Shown here: positions 15,213 through 26,421 of the stretch, in pieces
Numbering within the stretch: the first letter of the stretch is position 1
Layout of the letters: the number at the start of each line of letters is the position of its first letter
DNA from: Sinobaca qinghaiensis
GTDB taxonomy: Bacteria; Bacillota; Bacilli; Bacillales; Marinococcaceae
Reading direction: 5' to 3'
Length of the DNA: 64,000 nt
Assembly (NCBI RefSeq): GCF_003610495.1
Contig: NZ_RAPK01000008.1
Location: forward strand, 357,296-421,295
Program-made: the position numbers and the translations under genes
The notes under the pieces: generated by a model
Seen by the model: the letters and a program-made list of their open reading frames with translations, nothing else
Told to the model about the DNA's origin: nothing
The model's database searches: none

Positions 15213-15758
15213 TCATTTCCAGATGTTCATGTACTTCTTCTGATACTTCTCCCTGTCTTCTATGTCCATTAGTTCCAGCGCCTTTGCCTTAATGGCGGCA
15301 TCCCCTGTTTCGTCAAAAAGCATTTTCAGGCCTTCCAGGATATCCGAACGAATCAACGTATCATTTTTTTCGAAAATGCATTCACGGAAACGATATTCCA
15401 ATGCTTCCACAACGGCCTCTTTTTGGCGTGTTCCGCCAAGTCCTATTCTCCAGAAGGATTGGAGGGCATGCCGGGCGGTCACAAATTTGGGATCTCTTGT
15501 GACGTCATACAAGTCTGAAAAAACAGCAAATATCCGCTCTTCCGGATCGCTTTTCGCCAGACGGCACAGTATCTGTGCAGCTGTTGCCCGCCGATGCGGA
15601 TCACGGTGTGTTAAATCCTGCGCACAGCGATCCCATACATCATAAGACCACGTATTTTCCTCTTCGGCCGCAGCCATCACATCCAGAAACGCCTGATACC
15701 GGATTTGTTTATCTTCGTGTTCCAGCCTTTCAAAGGCTTCCCACAGCGCTTGATCCAT
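15213..15758 (-). CDS. HEAT-repeat-like protein of unknown function
   Basis: 181 aa, all-helical, with repeated helix pairs of about 35-40 residues (for example DLTHRDPHRRATAAQILCRLAKSDPEERI and VTARHALQSFWRIGLGG), the pattern of HEAT/armadillo-like scaffolds. It has no membrane part and no catalytic motif. Ribosome binding site ACAGGAGGG. It lies 27 bases after the flavin oxidoreductase gene on the same strand and is probably co-transcribed. The partner is unknown. Confidence 0.75.
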   Translation of the reverse strand: MDQALWEAFERLEHEDKQIRYQAFLDVMAAAEEENTWSYDVWDRCAQDLTHRDPHRRATAAQILCRLAKSDPEERIFAVFSDLYDVTRDPKFVTARHALQSFWRIGLGGTRQKEAVVEALEYRFRECIFEKNDTLIRSDILEGLKMLFDETGDAAIKAKALELMDIEDREKYQKKYMNIWK

Positions 15759-15785
15759 CTCATACCCTCCTGTCAGTAACAGCTG

Positions 15786-17012
15786 TTATGCACGCCTTTG
15801 TTCCAATACCCCTTTTCCGTTTTTCCATACAGTCAGTCCCAGTGATAACAGTGGGGAAAAGGACGGCTTTGTTCTTCCGCCGCTTCCGAGCCGATGCAGC
15901 TGCTGGGCATACCAGGTCAGCTCCAGAATGCCTTTTGAATCAATAAAGCCAATACCCGTTTTAATAGATTTTATGGAAAAATCAGAAGCTCTTCCCAGAA
16001 GCAGCTGATTGGCATAATCCGGATAGACTGCAAGCGGACGGGCCAGTCCGATAAAATCGGTGGCGTGTTTCTGCAGAGCTTCGTTCATTCCGTGCAGAGT
16101 CCGGAATCCCCCTGTAACGATAAGCGGTACATCCGCATGCTGCTTCAGCGCTTCGGCATACTCCAGAAAATAGGCTTCCCGTTCTGCGGTCGAAGCTCTC
16201 ACACCTTTTCCCGTCATTTCCGGACGCTCATATGTCCCGCCGGAGATTTCAATCAAATCCACCCCCAGCCGGTCAAGTTCCCCGATCACATACCGTGATT
16301 CCTCTTCGGAAAAACCTGCCTTCATAAAGTCGGAGCTGTTAATTTTCACGCCGATGGGAAAATCAGGTCCTGTCTTTTCGCGGGCGGCGGTATAAATCTC
16401 CCGGAGAAAGCGGAAACGGTTCTCGATGGGCCCTCCCCACTGATCGGTCCGCTCGTTATGGCGCGGCGAAAGAAACTGGCTGATTAAATACCCGTGAGCT
16501 GCATGAATCTGGATACCCGTAAATCCAGCCTGTTTCGCAAGCTCTGCGGTGCGCGCAAATTTACGAATGATTTCCAGAATTTCTGATTCTTCCAAAGCCC
16601 GGCACATCGGGAAAAACCGCTGCAAAGCAGGCTCAAAAGGAACTGCAGACGGCGCTACCGCTTCTTCCGCCACGCCTTTAATTACCTGTTTGCCGGGATG
16701 ATTGATCTGCATCCACAGCTGTGTGTTATGCTTCGTTCCGGCTTCTGCCCATGTTTGAAATTCTGCCAGATGATCCGCACTGTCCAGTACAACATTTCCC
16801 GGTTCTCCAAGCGCTTTTGCATCCACCATTACATTCCCGGTGATAACAAGGCCGCTGCCTCCTTTCGCCCATGCTTCATAAAGAGTGCAGAGTTTGTCTG
16901 TAGGAAGATGATTTTTATCGGCCATTGCTTCGCTCATCGCTGATTTCACAAGCCGGTTTTTGAAAACCGCCTGCTTGATCCAAAAAGGCTGGTTTATAGT
17001 TACAACTGTCAT
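15786..17012 (-). CDS. NADH:flavin oxidoreductase / NADH oxidase family (Old Yellow Enzyme)
   Basis: 408 aa FMN-binding TIM barrel. Signature segments: LVKSAMSEAMADK near the N terminus, QINHPGKQ, IQIHAAHGYLISQFLSPRHNERTDQWGGPIENR (substrate-binding His pair and the family loop), and a C-terminal GGFRT-GLARPLAVYPD. Such enzymes reduce activated C=C bonds of enones, quinones or related electrophiles. Start set by CGAGGAG. It is transcribed ahead of the HEAT-like gene. The physiological substrate is unknown. Confidence 0.9.
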   Translation of the reverse strand: MTVVTINQPFWIKQAVFKNRLVKSAMSEAMADKNHLPTDKLCTLYEAWAKGGSGLVITGNVMVDAKALGEPGNVVLDSADHLAEFQTWAEAGTKHNTQLWMQINHPGKQVIKGVAEEAVAPSAVPFEPALQRFFPMCRALEESEILEIIRKFARTAELAKQAGFTGIQIHAAHGYLISQFLSPRHNERTDQWGGPIENRFRFLREIYTAAREKTGPDFPIGVKINSSDFMKAGFSEEESRYVIGELDRLGVDLIEISGGTYERPEMTGKGVRASTAEREAYFLEYAEALKQHADVPLIVTGGFRTLHGMNEALQKHATDFIGLARPLAVYPDYANQLLLGRASDFSIKSIKTGIGFIDSKGILELTWYAQQLHRLGSGGRTKPSFSPLLSLGLTVWKNGKGVLEQRRA

Positions 17013-17048
17013 GTTATTTACTCCTCGGCGGCTAGTCTTTATTTCTTA

Positions 17049-17855
17049 TTATACGCGTTCATTGATCCAATCGATAACTTCACCGTAAATAGTATATCTG
17101 GAAGGCTCATTGAAAATTTCATGCATCAACAAAGCATAAATTTTTAATGTTTTATCTCTGGAAGCAATGTCTGCATAAAAATCCCGGGAATCTTTCTCTG
17201 CCACAAGACCGTCCTCATTGCCGTGCAGAACGAGCACAGGGTCTGCGAAGCTTTCAGAGTGACTCTTCAGCCAATCAATCCCGGAAGGAAATACATTCAG
17301 CAGCCCGGCGGAAATTTTCTTTTCTACCAGCGGATCATTTTCATAAGCCCTCACAACTTCAGGATCGCTGCACACCCCGTCTCCAAGCTCATTATCGAAA
17401 TAAAAATCATCCGGCCTATCAACAGGAAGCGGGCCGAAAATTTCTTTATTGTATCTCGTTAATGCTCCCGATAAAATAATACCATCGACATGTCCCGGGT
17501 ATTTTGTTCCAAAAGCAGCCGCTGTAAATCCGCCCATGCTGTGGCCGATTAAAAAAACCGGCAGCTTCGGGTTTTCCGTTTTGGCAGTATCAACCATCTT
17601 TTTTGCATCATCCGGCATTTCATTAAAATCGCTGAAATACACTCGTCTGCCTCCGGAACGGGCGTGCCCCCGCTGATCATAGCGGTATACCGTTATGCGA
17701 TGCTTCACCAGTGTTTCTGTAAGCGCCTCGTAGCGGTCCATGTGCTCTGCCAGACCATGTACAATCACCGCAGCAGCTATAGGCTCTTCTGCCGCATTCT
17801 TTTTGCTGAATAGTTCCGTTCCATCCATTGTTGTCATTTGTCGTTCCTCTTCCAT
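17049..17855 (-). CDS. Alpha/beta hydrolase, monoacylglycerol lipase-like
   Basis: 268 aa from the ATG at 17855, which has GGAGGAG five bases upstream; an in-frame ATG at 17873 overlaps that ribosome binding site and is rejected. Features: oxyanion/HG segment VIVHGLAEHMDRYEAL, nucleophile elbow GHSMGGFTAA, acid DPVLVLHGNEDGLV and base LLMHEIFNEP. This order fits the lysophospholipase/monoglyceride-lipase (Hydrolase_4) group. Soluble, no signal peptide. It follows no clear operon partner. Confidence 0.88.
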   Translation of the reverse strand: MEEERQMTTMDGTELFSKKNAAEEPIAAAVIVHGLAEHMDRYEALTETLVKHRITVYRYDQRGHARSGGRRVYFSDFNEMPDDAKKMVDTAKTENPKLPVFLIGHSMGGFTAAAFGTKYPGHVDGIILSGALTRYNKEIFGPLPVDRPDDFYFDNELGDGVCSDPEVVRAYENDPLVEKKISAGLLNVFPSGIDWLKSHSESFADPVLVLHGNEDGLVAEKDSRDFYADIASRDKTLKIYALLMHEIFNEPSRYTIYGEVIDWINERV

Positions 17856-18053
17856 ATTGACTCCTCCGTTCATTTTTCAGGATAATCAGTCAGCTGTTTC
17901 TGCAATTGTTCTTTATATTCTGTAAAACAGGCCGTGATCCCTTTCCCAGAAGCAGAAAATGTTTTGCATGAATAGAAAATGGCCTTTGATTTTAAAGAAA
18001 AATACGCTTAGGATCAAAAGAAAGAGCTGGTAAAAAAAGGAGGAGGTCACCCT

Positions 18054-18488
18054 ATGTCCGAGGTTCAGCAGTATGTAGAAAATATAGAGAAAAAATGGAA
18101 AAACTCATTTCCGGCCCTGCTAAAAGTGATTGATCAGCATATTCCCCCTGGTTTCGAATTGAACATCCAGTACGGTATGCCATCCTTTGTTGTGCCTTTA
18201 ACGCTTTATCCAGAAGGCTATCACGTTGATAAAAATACGCCTCTGCCATTCATCAGTCTTGCCGCCCAGAAAAATTATATTTCTGTATATCATATGGGTA
18301 TTTACGCCGATCAGGAATTATTGGAATGGTTTCAAAACGAATACCCTTCTCATATGAACACCAAATTAAACATGGGTAAAAGCTGTATTCGTTTTACAAA
18401 CCCGAAAAACATTCCATATCAGCTGATGGGAGAACTTGCTTCTAAAATGACATGCGAAGAGTGGATTAATAAATACAAAGGGAAGTAA
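18054..18488 (+). CDS. DUF1801 family protein
   Basis: 144 aa. The segments FELNIQYGMPSFVVP, PFISLAAQKNYISVYHMG and MGKSCIRFTNPKNIP fit DUF1801 (YdhG-like, an alpha/beta fold of unknown biochemical role, related in shape to iron-sulfur assembly proteins). The ribosome binding site AAAGGAGGAGGT is very strong. The next gene starts 17 bases downstream, so the two form a likely operon. Confidence 0.85.
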   Translation: MSEVQQYVENIEKKWKNSFPALLKVIDQHIPPGFELNIQYGMPSFVVPLTLYPEGYHVDKNTPLPFISLAAQKNYISVYHMGIYADQELLEWFQNEYPSHMNTKLNMGKSCIRFTNPKNIPYQLMGELASKMTCEEWINKYKGK

Positions 18489-18505
18489 GCAGTACACGAA
18501 GGGAG

Positions 18506-19426
18506 ATGTCCGGGATGCATCCTTATAAAATGCAGCTGTACACGGTCGTGCTCCGCACACTGCAGAAACAGCTGAGCCGATTTTCCCCTTTTCATATCGC
18601 GCCGCCTCTATCTATTACAACGGATGTTTCTTTTATATTGGAAACAGCAGCGGGTTTTACACAAATCCATATGTATTACCCGCCGGCTGACCCGGGAACG
18701 AATATGCCTGTGTTTGTAAACCTGCATGGCGGCGGTTTTTTTATGGGACGTGCCCGGGATGACGAAGGATGGGGGAAATATGTTGCCGCGCAGACGCCCT
18801 GCATTGTTGTAAATGTAGAGTACCACCTGGCTCCCAAAACACAATTTCCTGTTACTCTTTTTGAGATCCGCGACGTTCTCTCCTGGCTGCATGAAAACCA
18901 GTCAGCGCTCGGCCTCGATATGGCGCGCTATTCGCTTGGCGGTCACAGTGCCGGGGGCAATCTGGCAGCCGCTTCTGTACTTCTTCTTAGAGATACGGGA
19001 ACGCCTCTGCCAGTTGTCCAAATTCTTGATTCCCCCATCCTGGATCTGGATACGAGTCCCCGCTGCAAGCCGGTCGTTTCCGGCGCTATCCCTGCAGCAA
19101 TAGCGGAATTATTTGCGGCAAGCTATTTAAAGGATTACCAGAACCGCCGTCATCCTTATATATCCCCTCTGTATGAGCCATATCTCGAAGGACTCCCCCC
19201 TGCTCTTTTGTTTACTCCCGAATTTGATTCACTTGCCCGCGAAGCCAAAGAATACGCCGGACGTTTGCGAGAGGCCCGCACGTCTGCAGATTTCTATACG
19301 TTTCCCGGTACCTTCCACGCCTTTACTCATAACGGAAAAAAAGAATCCGCCCAACAGGCGTGGGACCTTATCATTAAAACGCTTCGGACTCATTTAAAAA
19401 AACCGGACCTGTCCGCAGGAAAATAA
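18506..19426 (+). CDS. Alpha/beta hydrolase, hormone-sensitive-lipase (HSL) type esterase
   Basis: 306 aa. Oxyanion-hole motif HGGGF at the start of the core, nucleophile elbow GGHSAGGN, acid in TPEFDSLAREAKEYA and base in FPGTFHAFTH. This is the group IV bacterial lipase/esterase family acting on short acyl esters. No signal peptide. Start supported by GAAGGGAGATG. It lies 17 bases after the DUF1801 gene. No clear terminator is seen after it. Confidence 0.9.
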   Translation: MSGMHPYKMQLYTVVLRTLQKQLSRFSPFHIAPPLSITTDVSFILETAAGFTQIHMYYPPADPGTNMPVFVNLHGGGFFMGRARDDEGWGKYVAAQTPCIVVNVEYHLAPKTQFPVTLFEIRDVLSWLHENQSALGLDMARYSLGGHSAGGNLAAASVLLLRDTGTPLPVVQILDSPILDLDTSPRCKPVVSGAIPAAIAELFAASYLKDYQNRRHPYISPLYEPYLEGLPPALLFTPEFDSLAREAKEYAGRLREARTSADFYTFPGTFHAFTHNGKKESAQQAWDLIIKTLRTHLKKPDLSAGK

Positions 19427-19636
19427 GTGATAATGCAGCGGTAACATTCTCATTTGACCGGCCTTTTACCTGGAATCTGCACTGCCTCTTCCCCTCTTTT
19501 ACGGGGCTGTTTATGCAGGTGTCGGCGTTCTCCGCTGAATGTTCTTCAGGAACACGTTTAAACAATCCACCTCCGGGGCATTTATTCAATAACTTCTGCT
19601 TTTTTGCAGGGTCCTCAAGTAATTTTTCTAAATTCC

Positions 19637-19665
19637 TTCATTTTACTTTTTATTTACGTTATAAT
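19637..19665 (+). promoter_or_regulatory. Candidate katG promoter
   Basis: TTCATT (19637-19642), 17-base spacer, TATAAT (19660-19665). The -35 is poor and the -10 perfect; the PerR-like site overlaps the -10. Confidence 0.4.
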
Positions 19666-19674
19666 TTATTATAA
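19659..19674. promoter_or_regulatory. PerR-like operator of katG
   Basis: Perfect inverted repeat TTATAAT and ATTATAA separated by two bases. The known PerR box is the same two arms with one base between, so this site has one extra base. PerR control of catalase genes is established in B. subtilis, making this assignment plausible. Confidence 0.5.
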
Positions 19675-19763
19675 TTACAATGTAAGAATTAATACAGCCT
19701 TTTACCATTTTAGTATAAATGACCAGAGGCTGAACATCTTTGCTGTTTTATTCTTTAAAATAG

Positions 19764-21977
<2,214 letters not shown>

Positions 21978-21987
21978 GTAAAAATAG

Positions 21988-22029
21988 AACCGGGCTTTCC
22001 TGTTATTGCAGGAAAGCCCGGTTTTTTTT
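21988..22029. terminator. Bidirectional rho-independent terminator
   Basis: AACCGGGCTTTCCTG pairs perfectly with CAGGAAAGCCCGGTT over a short loop, T-run on one side and A-run on the other. It ends katG and the convergent binding-protein gene. Confidence 0.95.
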
Positions 22030-22055
22030 ATACATAGTATTAAGATTATTTTATA

Positions 22056-23027
22056 TTAATCCACTAATGTCTCTGCCACATAATCAATCGCCATTGTTCT
22101 GGCGTGAGGACCAACCTGAATAAACCAATCAGGAACAGTGTGAACATTACCTTGTTTCACTGCTTTCGTCTGCTGCCAGACGCGACTTTCCATTAACGTA
22201 TTATATCTTTCTTCTGCCTGAGTATCCTGCTGGGATGCAGTATTGTATTCAAGAAGAAAATGATCAGCGTTAACTGTCGCTATTCCTTCAAGCGAGATAG
22301 CTTTTCTTTCCTCAGGTACTCCTTCAGATGGATTCAGTCCTAAATCCTGATAAAGCGTACCGTCAATAAACCGTTGATCCGTTGTGCCATGAATGCGGAA
22401 TTCTTTTGGCAGTACCCTCATGAAAGCGACTGTTTCCCCGCCAAGGGATGCAGTAATCTTATGTTTGGCTTCTGCCGCTTTATCTTCATATTGATCGAGC
22501 CAAATCTTAGATTCTTCTTCCATACCTAAAATTTGTCCAAATGCAGCGTGTGTTTCACGCCATTCATCATTTCCCAGAATAACTGTAGGAGCAATACTGG
22601 AAAGGTCGTCGTACAGCTTCCCGGCTTTGTCCTGGCCAATAATCAAGTCCGGCTCAGCTTCAAGAATCGCTTCTAAGTTAAAATCGTCTCCCCCAATAAA
22701 CTGAACATCTTCATATAATTCCTGCGGCAGATGTGACGATACCTTTTCATTCGTCAGCGAGGATTCAGCTGCCAGCACAGGGATTACATCATATACATAC
22801 AAATTATCAACGTAGTTAGAACTAAGTACCGCTATTCTTTTCGGCTCATCCGGAACTTCTGTTACGCCCATTTCATGTGTAATTTCATGATAGTTCTCAT
22901 CTGCTCCTTCAGCATTTGTTTCGTCAACTGTATTTGTACTGCATCCAGATATGAATAGTACTATAATAAGTGCACTTATTATGAGGAAATGTGTATAAAA
23001 AAACGAATGTGACCTTAACATTTGCAT
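22056..23027 (-). CDS. Iron-siderophore ABC transporter substrate-binding lipoprotein
   Basis: 323 aa from the ATG at 23027, chosen for GGGAGGA five bases upstream; the in-frame ATG at 23054 lies before the ribosome binding site. N-terminal signal peptide with lipobox LFISGC, then a periplasmic-binding type III fold (FeuA/FhuD-like): KRIAVLSSNYVDNLYVYDV, FNLEAILEAEPDLIIG and QVGPHARTMAIDYVAETL. It captures ferric siderophores outside the membrane. A perfect Fur box lies at the promoter. No permease or ATPase gene is next to it, so it must share components encoded elsewhere. Confidence 0.92.
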   Translation of the reverse strand: MQMLRSHSFFYTHFLIISALIIVLFISGCSTNTVDETNAEGADENYHEITHEMGVTEVPDEPKRIAVLSSNYVDNLYVYDVIPVLAAESSLTNEKVSSHLPQELYEDVQFIGGDDFNLEAILEAEPDLIIGQDKAGKLYDDLSSIAPTVILGNDEWRETHAAFGQILGMEEESKIWLDQYEDKAAEAKHKITASLGGETVAFMRVLPKEFRIHGTTDQRFIDGTLYQDLGLNPSEGVPEERKAISLEGIATVNADHFLLEYNTASQQDTQAEERYNTLMESRVWQQTKAVKQGNVHTVPDWFIQVGPHARTMAIDYVAETLVD

Positions 23028-23174
23028 GATTGTCCTCCCATTTTCAATAAACAAAATTAATAAATAGGTTTCTCGCTTTATAAATGACTTTTGCTGTATA
23101 TCTCCTTTTCTATATTTTATTGATTGCCTCCCCGTTCCCGGAAAATCATATGTATAATAACCAACAAATGATAT

Positions 23175-23189
23175 TGATAATCATTATCA
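23175..23189. promoter_or_regulatory. Fur box
   Basis: TGATAATCATTATCA, an exact 7-1-7 match to the Bacillus Fur box. It abuts the -10 of the promoter for the binding-protein gene. Confidence 0.92.
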
Positions 23190-23218
23190 TTTTATATCTA
23201 TATCTTTCTTTTAGTCAA
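23189..23218 (-). promoter_or_regulatory. Sigma-A promoter of the siderophore-binding protein gene
   Basis: TTGACT (23218-23213), 18-base spacer, TAAAAT (23194-23189), leaving a leader of about 155 bases. The Fur box covers the predicted start of transcription. Confidence 0.65.
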
Positions 23219-23358
23219 TGATCATTTTTACACATACTCCTCCCTGCGTTATATAAAAATCGATTCGTTTATAGTCAACTGCATAAACCGGTGTTTCGCT
23301 ATGACGCTAACGGGTAGTATATAACCACCAGCCAGCCTGCAGAAAGGAGGAGAAGAAA

Positions 23359-23910
23359 ATGACAAAACAGGTGCTGTTCATTCATAGTGCAGGACCTCAG
23401 AAACCTTCTGAGGGAAGTAATGGTCTGACAGCCTATTTAAAAGAAGCACTCGGGGCAGAATACCAGCTGCTGACCCCGGAAATGCCCAACCCGGAAGATC
23501 CCAGGTATTCCTTGTGGAAGGAACAGCTTGAAAAAGAATTTACTGGACTCGATCGTGAGGTGATTCTTGTTGGCCATTCGTTGGGAGGATCTGTTCTCGT
23601 TAAATACCTTGCCGAAAAAACGGTAATCCCGGTGATTGCTGGATTGTTTTTAGTTGCCACCCCTTACTGGGGAGGGAAAAAAGGATGGCAGGCGGAAGAA
23701 TTTAATTTTCCTGTCGATTTTGCCTCCCGACTTCCTTCCATCAGCAGAATATGTCTTTACCACAGCCAGAATGATGAGGTAGTACCATTCTCTCACCTGG
23801 AACACTTCAATAAACAGCTTCCCAATGCAGAAACCCGTATTCTTGAAGGCCATGATCATACGTTTCAACATGGGCTGCCCGCTCTTGTCGATGATATTCA
23901 GCAGATATAA
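23359..23910 (+). CDS. RBBP9/YdeN-family serine hydrolase
   Basis: 183 aa small alpha/beta hydrolase. LFIHSAGPQ at the N terminus, nucleophile elbow VGHSLGGSVLVKYL, acid in YHSQNDEVVPFSHL and base in EGHDHTFQHG. This order fits the RBBP9/YdeN (Ser_hydrolase) family. Cytoplasmic; the natural substrate is unknown. Ribosome binding site AAAGGAGGAG. Monocistronic. Confidence 0.88.
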   Translation: MTKQVLFIHSAGPQKPSEGSNGLTAYLKEALGAEYQLLTPEMPNPEDPRYSLWKEQLEKEFTGLDREVILVGHSLGGSVLVKYLAEKTVIPVIAGLFLVATPYWGGKKGWQAEEFNFPVDFASRLPSISRICLYHSQNDEVVPFSHLEHFNKQLPNAETRILEGHDHTFQHGLPALVDDIQQI

Positions 23911-23929
23911 ATCAAGCTTTTATACGCAG

Positions 23930-23968
23930 AAAAAAAGCTCTGTACCGGCCAAATCCAGCGCAGAGCTT
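23930..23968 (-). terminator. Rho-independent terminator of the DinB-family gene
   Basis: On the - strand AAGCTCTG pairs with CAGAGCTT followed by seven T. The large loop contains a second GGCC-type inner stem. Confidence 0.7.
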
Positions 23969-24002
23969 CCTTTACGTATAAAAACCAGAACCGGCTGCTC
24001 GA

Positions 24003-24536
24003 TTACTGCTTCCCGGAGGTCGCGTAACTAAACCTCGCATACCCTATCTCGGAGGCATTTTTCATCAGTTCAAGATTCAGCCACGAGGCTGATTTATGAA
24101 ATTCCACTTCGTTATTAAAAGGAAAAGAACTGTGCTGGCGGCTCATCCATTCCTCCTCCGTTAACTGGGAAAGCTTTTTTTCCCATCTATCGGCCAGTTC
24201 GTACAGATGTGCTTTTATTTTTCCTGCATCAGCCGTAACTTCTACATCGTCCTTTGTTAAATTTCCTTCTCCAAACGAATGGTTAAAGACCATTTCCCAC
24301 CAAAAAGTGATATGCCATAGAGTCCATGCGATGCTTGGCGGACCAATATCGTAAGACTCTGTTTCAGGCAGTTCTGCATACCATACCCCATCTGCTTTTT
24401 TGAGATACAGGCTGCTGTTTGACGGCTGCCACATATATTCTTTCTGTTCCAGCGAAGAAAGATGGTATTCCAGAAGCTGTCTGGAAATACTGAATTGAAA
24501 TTGAATATTGTCTTTTAATGCATCATTATTATTCAT
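24003..24536 (-). CDS. DinB-superfamily protein
   Basis: 177 aa from the ATG at 24536, with AAAGGA seven bases upstream; a TTG at 24542 is in frame but too close to it. Four-helix-bundle pattern: N-terminal FQFSISRQLLEYHLSSL, central PPSIAWTLWHITFWWEMVFNH (a metal-binding histidine in the usual helix) and a late SSFPFNNEVEFHKSASWLNLELMKNASEIGYARF. DinB/YfiT relatives are metal-dependent and many act as thiol transferases for bacillithiol, but this member is not assigned. Confidence 0.8.
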   Translation of the reverse strand: MNNNDALKDNIQFQFSISRQLLEYHLSSLEQKEYMWQPSNSSLYLKKADGVWYAELPETESYDIGPPSIAWTLWHITFWWEMVFNHSFGEGNLTKDDVEVTADAGKIKAHLYELADRWEKKLSQLTEEEWMSRQHSSFPFNNEVEFHKSASWLNLELMKNASEIGYARFSYATSGKQ

Positions 24537-24580
24537 ATACAAATCCTTTCTCGTATAACTTTATTTAAGGATGTGTCTAC

Positions 24581-25153
24581 ATGGAAATCGAAAATTTAAT
24601 TCGGGTAAAAACAAGGCAGGAACTAAGAGATTGGCTTGAAACGCATGCCGCGTCAGAGAAATGCTGCTGGATCATTGTAAGCAGAAGTAAAACAGCAGGC
24701 GCTCTTTCTTATCTGGACGCCGTGGAAGAAGCGCTGTGTTTTGGCTGGATTGACGGCATCGTAAAGAAGCTTCCGGATACTGGTGAAACAGCACAGAGGC
24801 TCTCCCCGCGAAAGAAGAAAAGCAATTGGACGGAATTAAATAAAGAAAGAGTAAGAAGACTGGATAAGCTGGGATTAATGAAAGAAGAAGGGCGCAGGGT
24901 TCTCCCCGACATGCAGCCGGAATCTTTTACGATTGACGAAGAGATTGAAAGCCGCCTCAAAGAAGAGAAACAAGTATATCAGAACTTCCTTCACTTCCCT
25001 GAACTGTACCGAAGAATTCGAATTGATACCATCCAAAGTTATAAAAATGACCCTGAGCTTTTTTATAAACGATTGGATAAGTTCGTTGAAAACACGAGAG
25101 AAAATAAAATGTACGGGCAGTGGAATGATAACGGACGGCTGCTTGATTATTAA
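24581..25153 (+). CDS. YdeI/OmpD-associated family protein
   Basis: 190 aa. The segment WIIVSRSKTAGALSYLDAVEEALCFGWIDGIVKKL and the following RLSPRKKKSNWTELNKERVRRL are characteristic of the YdeI family; a C-terminal helical part contains repeated basic residues. Some relatives are linked to resistance to cationic peptides and others to bacteriocin protection, but no activity is established here. Start supported by TTAAGGATG. Divergent from the DinB-family gene. Confidence 0.83.
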   Translation: MEIENLIRVKTRQELRDWLETHAASEKCCWIIVSRSKTAGALSYLDAVEEALCFGWIDGIVKKLPDTGETAQRLSPRKKKSNWTELNKERVRRLDKLGLMKEEGRRVLPDMQPESFTIDEEIESRLKEEKQVYQNFLHFPELYRRIRIDTIQSYKNDPELFYKRLDKFVENTRENKMYGQWNDNGRLLDY

Positions 25154-25180
25154 AACGAAGCTTATTTTTATTTTAAAATA

Positions 25181-25214
25181 AAAAAACCCCTCTGCCTGTA
25201 ATTAGACAAAGGGG
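25181..25214 (-). terminator. Rho-independent terminator of the NADH-flavin oxidoreductase gene
   Basis: On the - strand CCCCTTTGTCT pairs (with G-U pairs) with AGGCAGAGGGG, followed by seven T. Confidence 0.7.
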
Positions 25215-25246
25215 ACTCACCTTTTTTTGGCGTTTGCTTTACAGAA

Positions 25247-26380
25247 TTACTTACCATCAGTTCTTGGCAGTGGATAGAAACCCTCATTGAATTGATTCCA
25301 TAAGTTAGGTGGTAAATCATGTTTCTCTTCACTATTGGGATCAAATTTTGAAACGATATCGTTCTCTTTGCCATTTTTAATTTTATTAATGAAATGATGA
25401 TCTAATAGAATTTCCCTGCCCAAAGCTAATAGTTCAACATTTTTGGATTCTACAGCTTCTAGTGCTTGTTCAGCAGTGAATATGGATCCGATAACAACTA
25501 ACGGCATACGGCCATCAATCCATTGATGAAGTAATTTAACTCTTCCTTCGCCTTGATACTTACCTTCACGAGTTTCAGCATTCACATCCATTAGGGAAAC
25601 ATGTAAATAATCCAACGGTTTTTCAATTAAATGTTTCACCAGTTCCTCCGTGGTTTCCATACGTATACCTGGAGTTTCTGCTTCTTCTGGTGAAAATCTA
25701 TAACCAACGATAAATTTCTCATCTGCGTAGGTTTTAACCGTATCAACTACCTCATCTACAACTCTCATTGGGAAGTTTAATCTATTTTCTCCCCACTCAT
25801 CCTCGCGACGATTATAGTATGGTGAAACAAATTGCTGTATTAGATAATGGTTGGCGCCATGAATTTCTACCCCATCAAATCCTGCTTCGATCACTCGACG
25901 TGCTGCCTCACCAAATGCTGTAATGGTTTGTTCAATTTCTTCGTTCGTCATTTCCCGGGCATGATGTTCTTCTTTTTCGTCGAAGCTTTGTAATGTGATA
26001 GGGCTTGGAGCAGCTGCATCTCCATTTGGTGTTAAACGCGGCAGTGACTGTGCCCCGCCATGATGGATTTGTACAATAGCTTTTGCTCCATTTTTTTTCA
26101 TAGCTTCAGCTAAGCGTTTTAAGCCATCAATGTCCGAATCATGTGCAACCGATGGCTGTCCGGGAAATGCTTTTCCTAAATCGGTCACATAGCTGGCTGC
26201 AGAAATAGCTAATCCTACATCTTTAGAACGTTGTTCCACATAATCAATTTCTACATCAGAAATGGTACCATCATCATTGGAAGATACATGAGTGAGTGGT
26301 GCTAAGACAAATCTATTTCTTAATTCTACTTTATTTGGTAATGTTACTTTTTCAAATAATGGTGCAAACTTCTTATCCAT
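25247..26380 (-). CDS. NADH-dependent flavin oxidoreductase (Old Yellow Enzyme family)
   Basis: 377 aa FMN enzyme. The N terminus FAPLFEKVTLPNKVELRNRFVLAPLTH, the pair in VEIHGANHYLIQQFVSPYYNRREDEWGENR, the RFSPEE segment and the end VELLALGREILLDHHFINKI fit the YqjM/YqiG-like Old Yellow Enzymes. Start set by CAGGAGG. Base composition drops compared with neighbours (two 60-base samples at 37% and 40% G+C against 52% in the gene upstream), a sign of possible transfer. A perfect 19-base palindrome sits at its promoter. Confidence 0.9.
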   Translation of the reverse strand: MDKKFAPLFEKVTLPNKVELRNRFVLAPLTHVSSNDDGTISDVEIDYVEQRSKDVGLAISAASYVTDLGKAFPGQPSVAHDSDIDGLKRLAEAMKKNGAKAIVQIHHGGAQSLPRLTPNGDAAAPSPITLQSFDEKEEHHAREMTNEEIEQTITAFGEAARRVIEAGFDGVEIHGANHYLIQQFVSPYYNRREDEWGENRLNFPMRVVDEVVDTVKTYADEKFIVGYRFSPEEAETPGIRMETTEELVKHLIEKPLDYLHVSLMDVNAETREGKYQGEGRVKLLHQWIDGRMPLVVIGSIFTAEQALEAVESKNVELLALGREILLDHHFINKIKNGKENDIVSKFDPNSEEKHDLPPNLWNQFNEGFYPLPRTDGK

Positions 26381-26421
26381 TGCTGCAATGCCTCCTGTAA
26401 TTTACATGTATCCTCGCCAGT

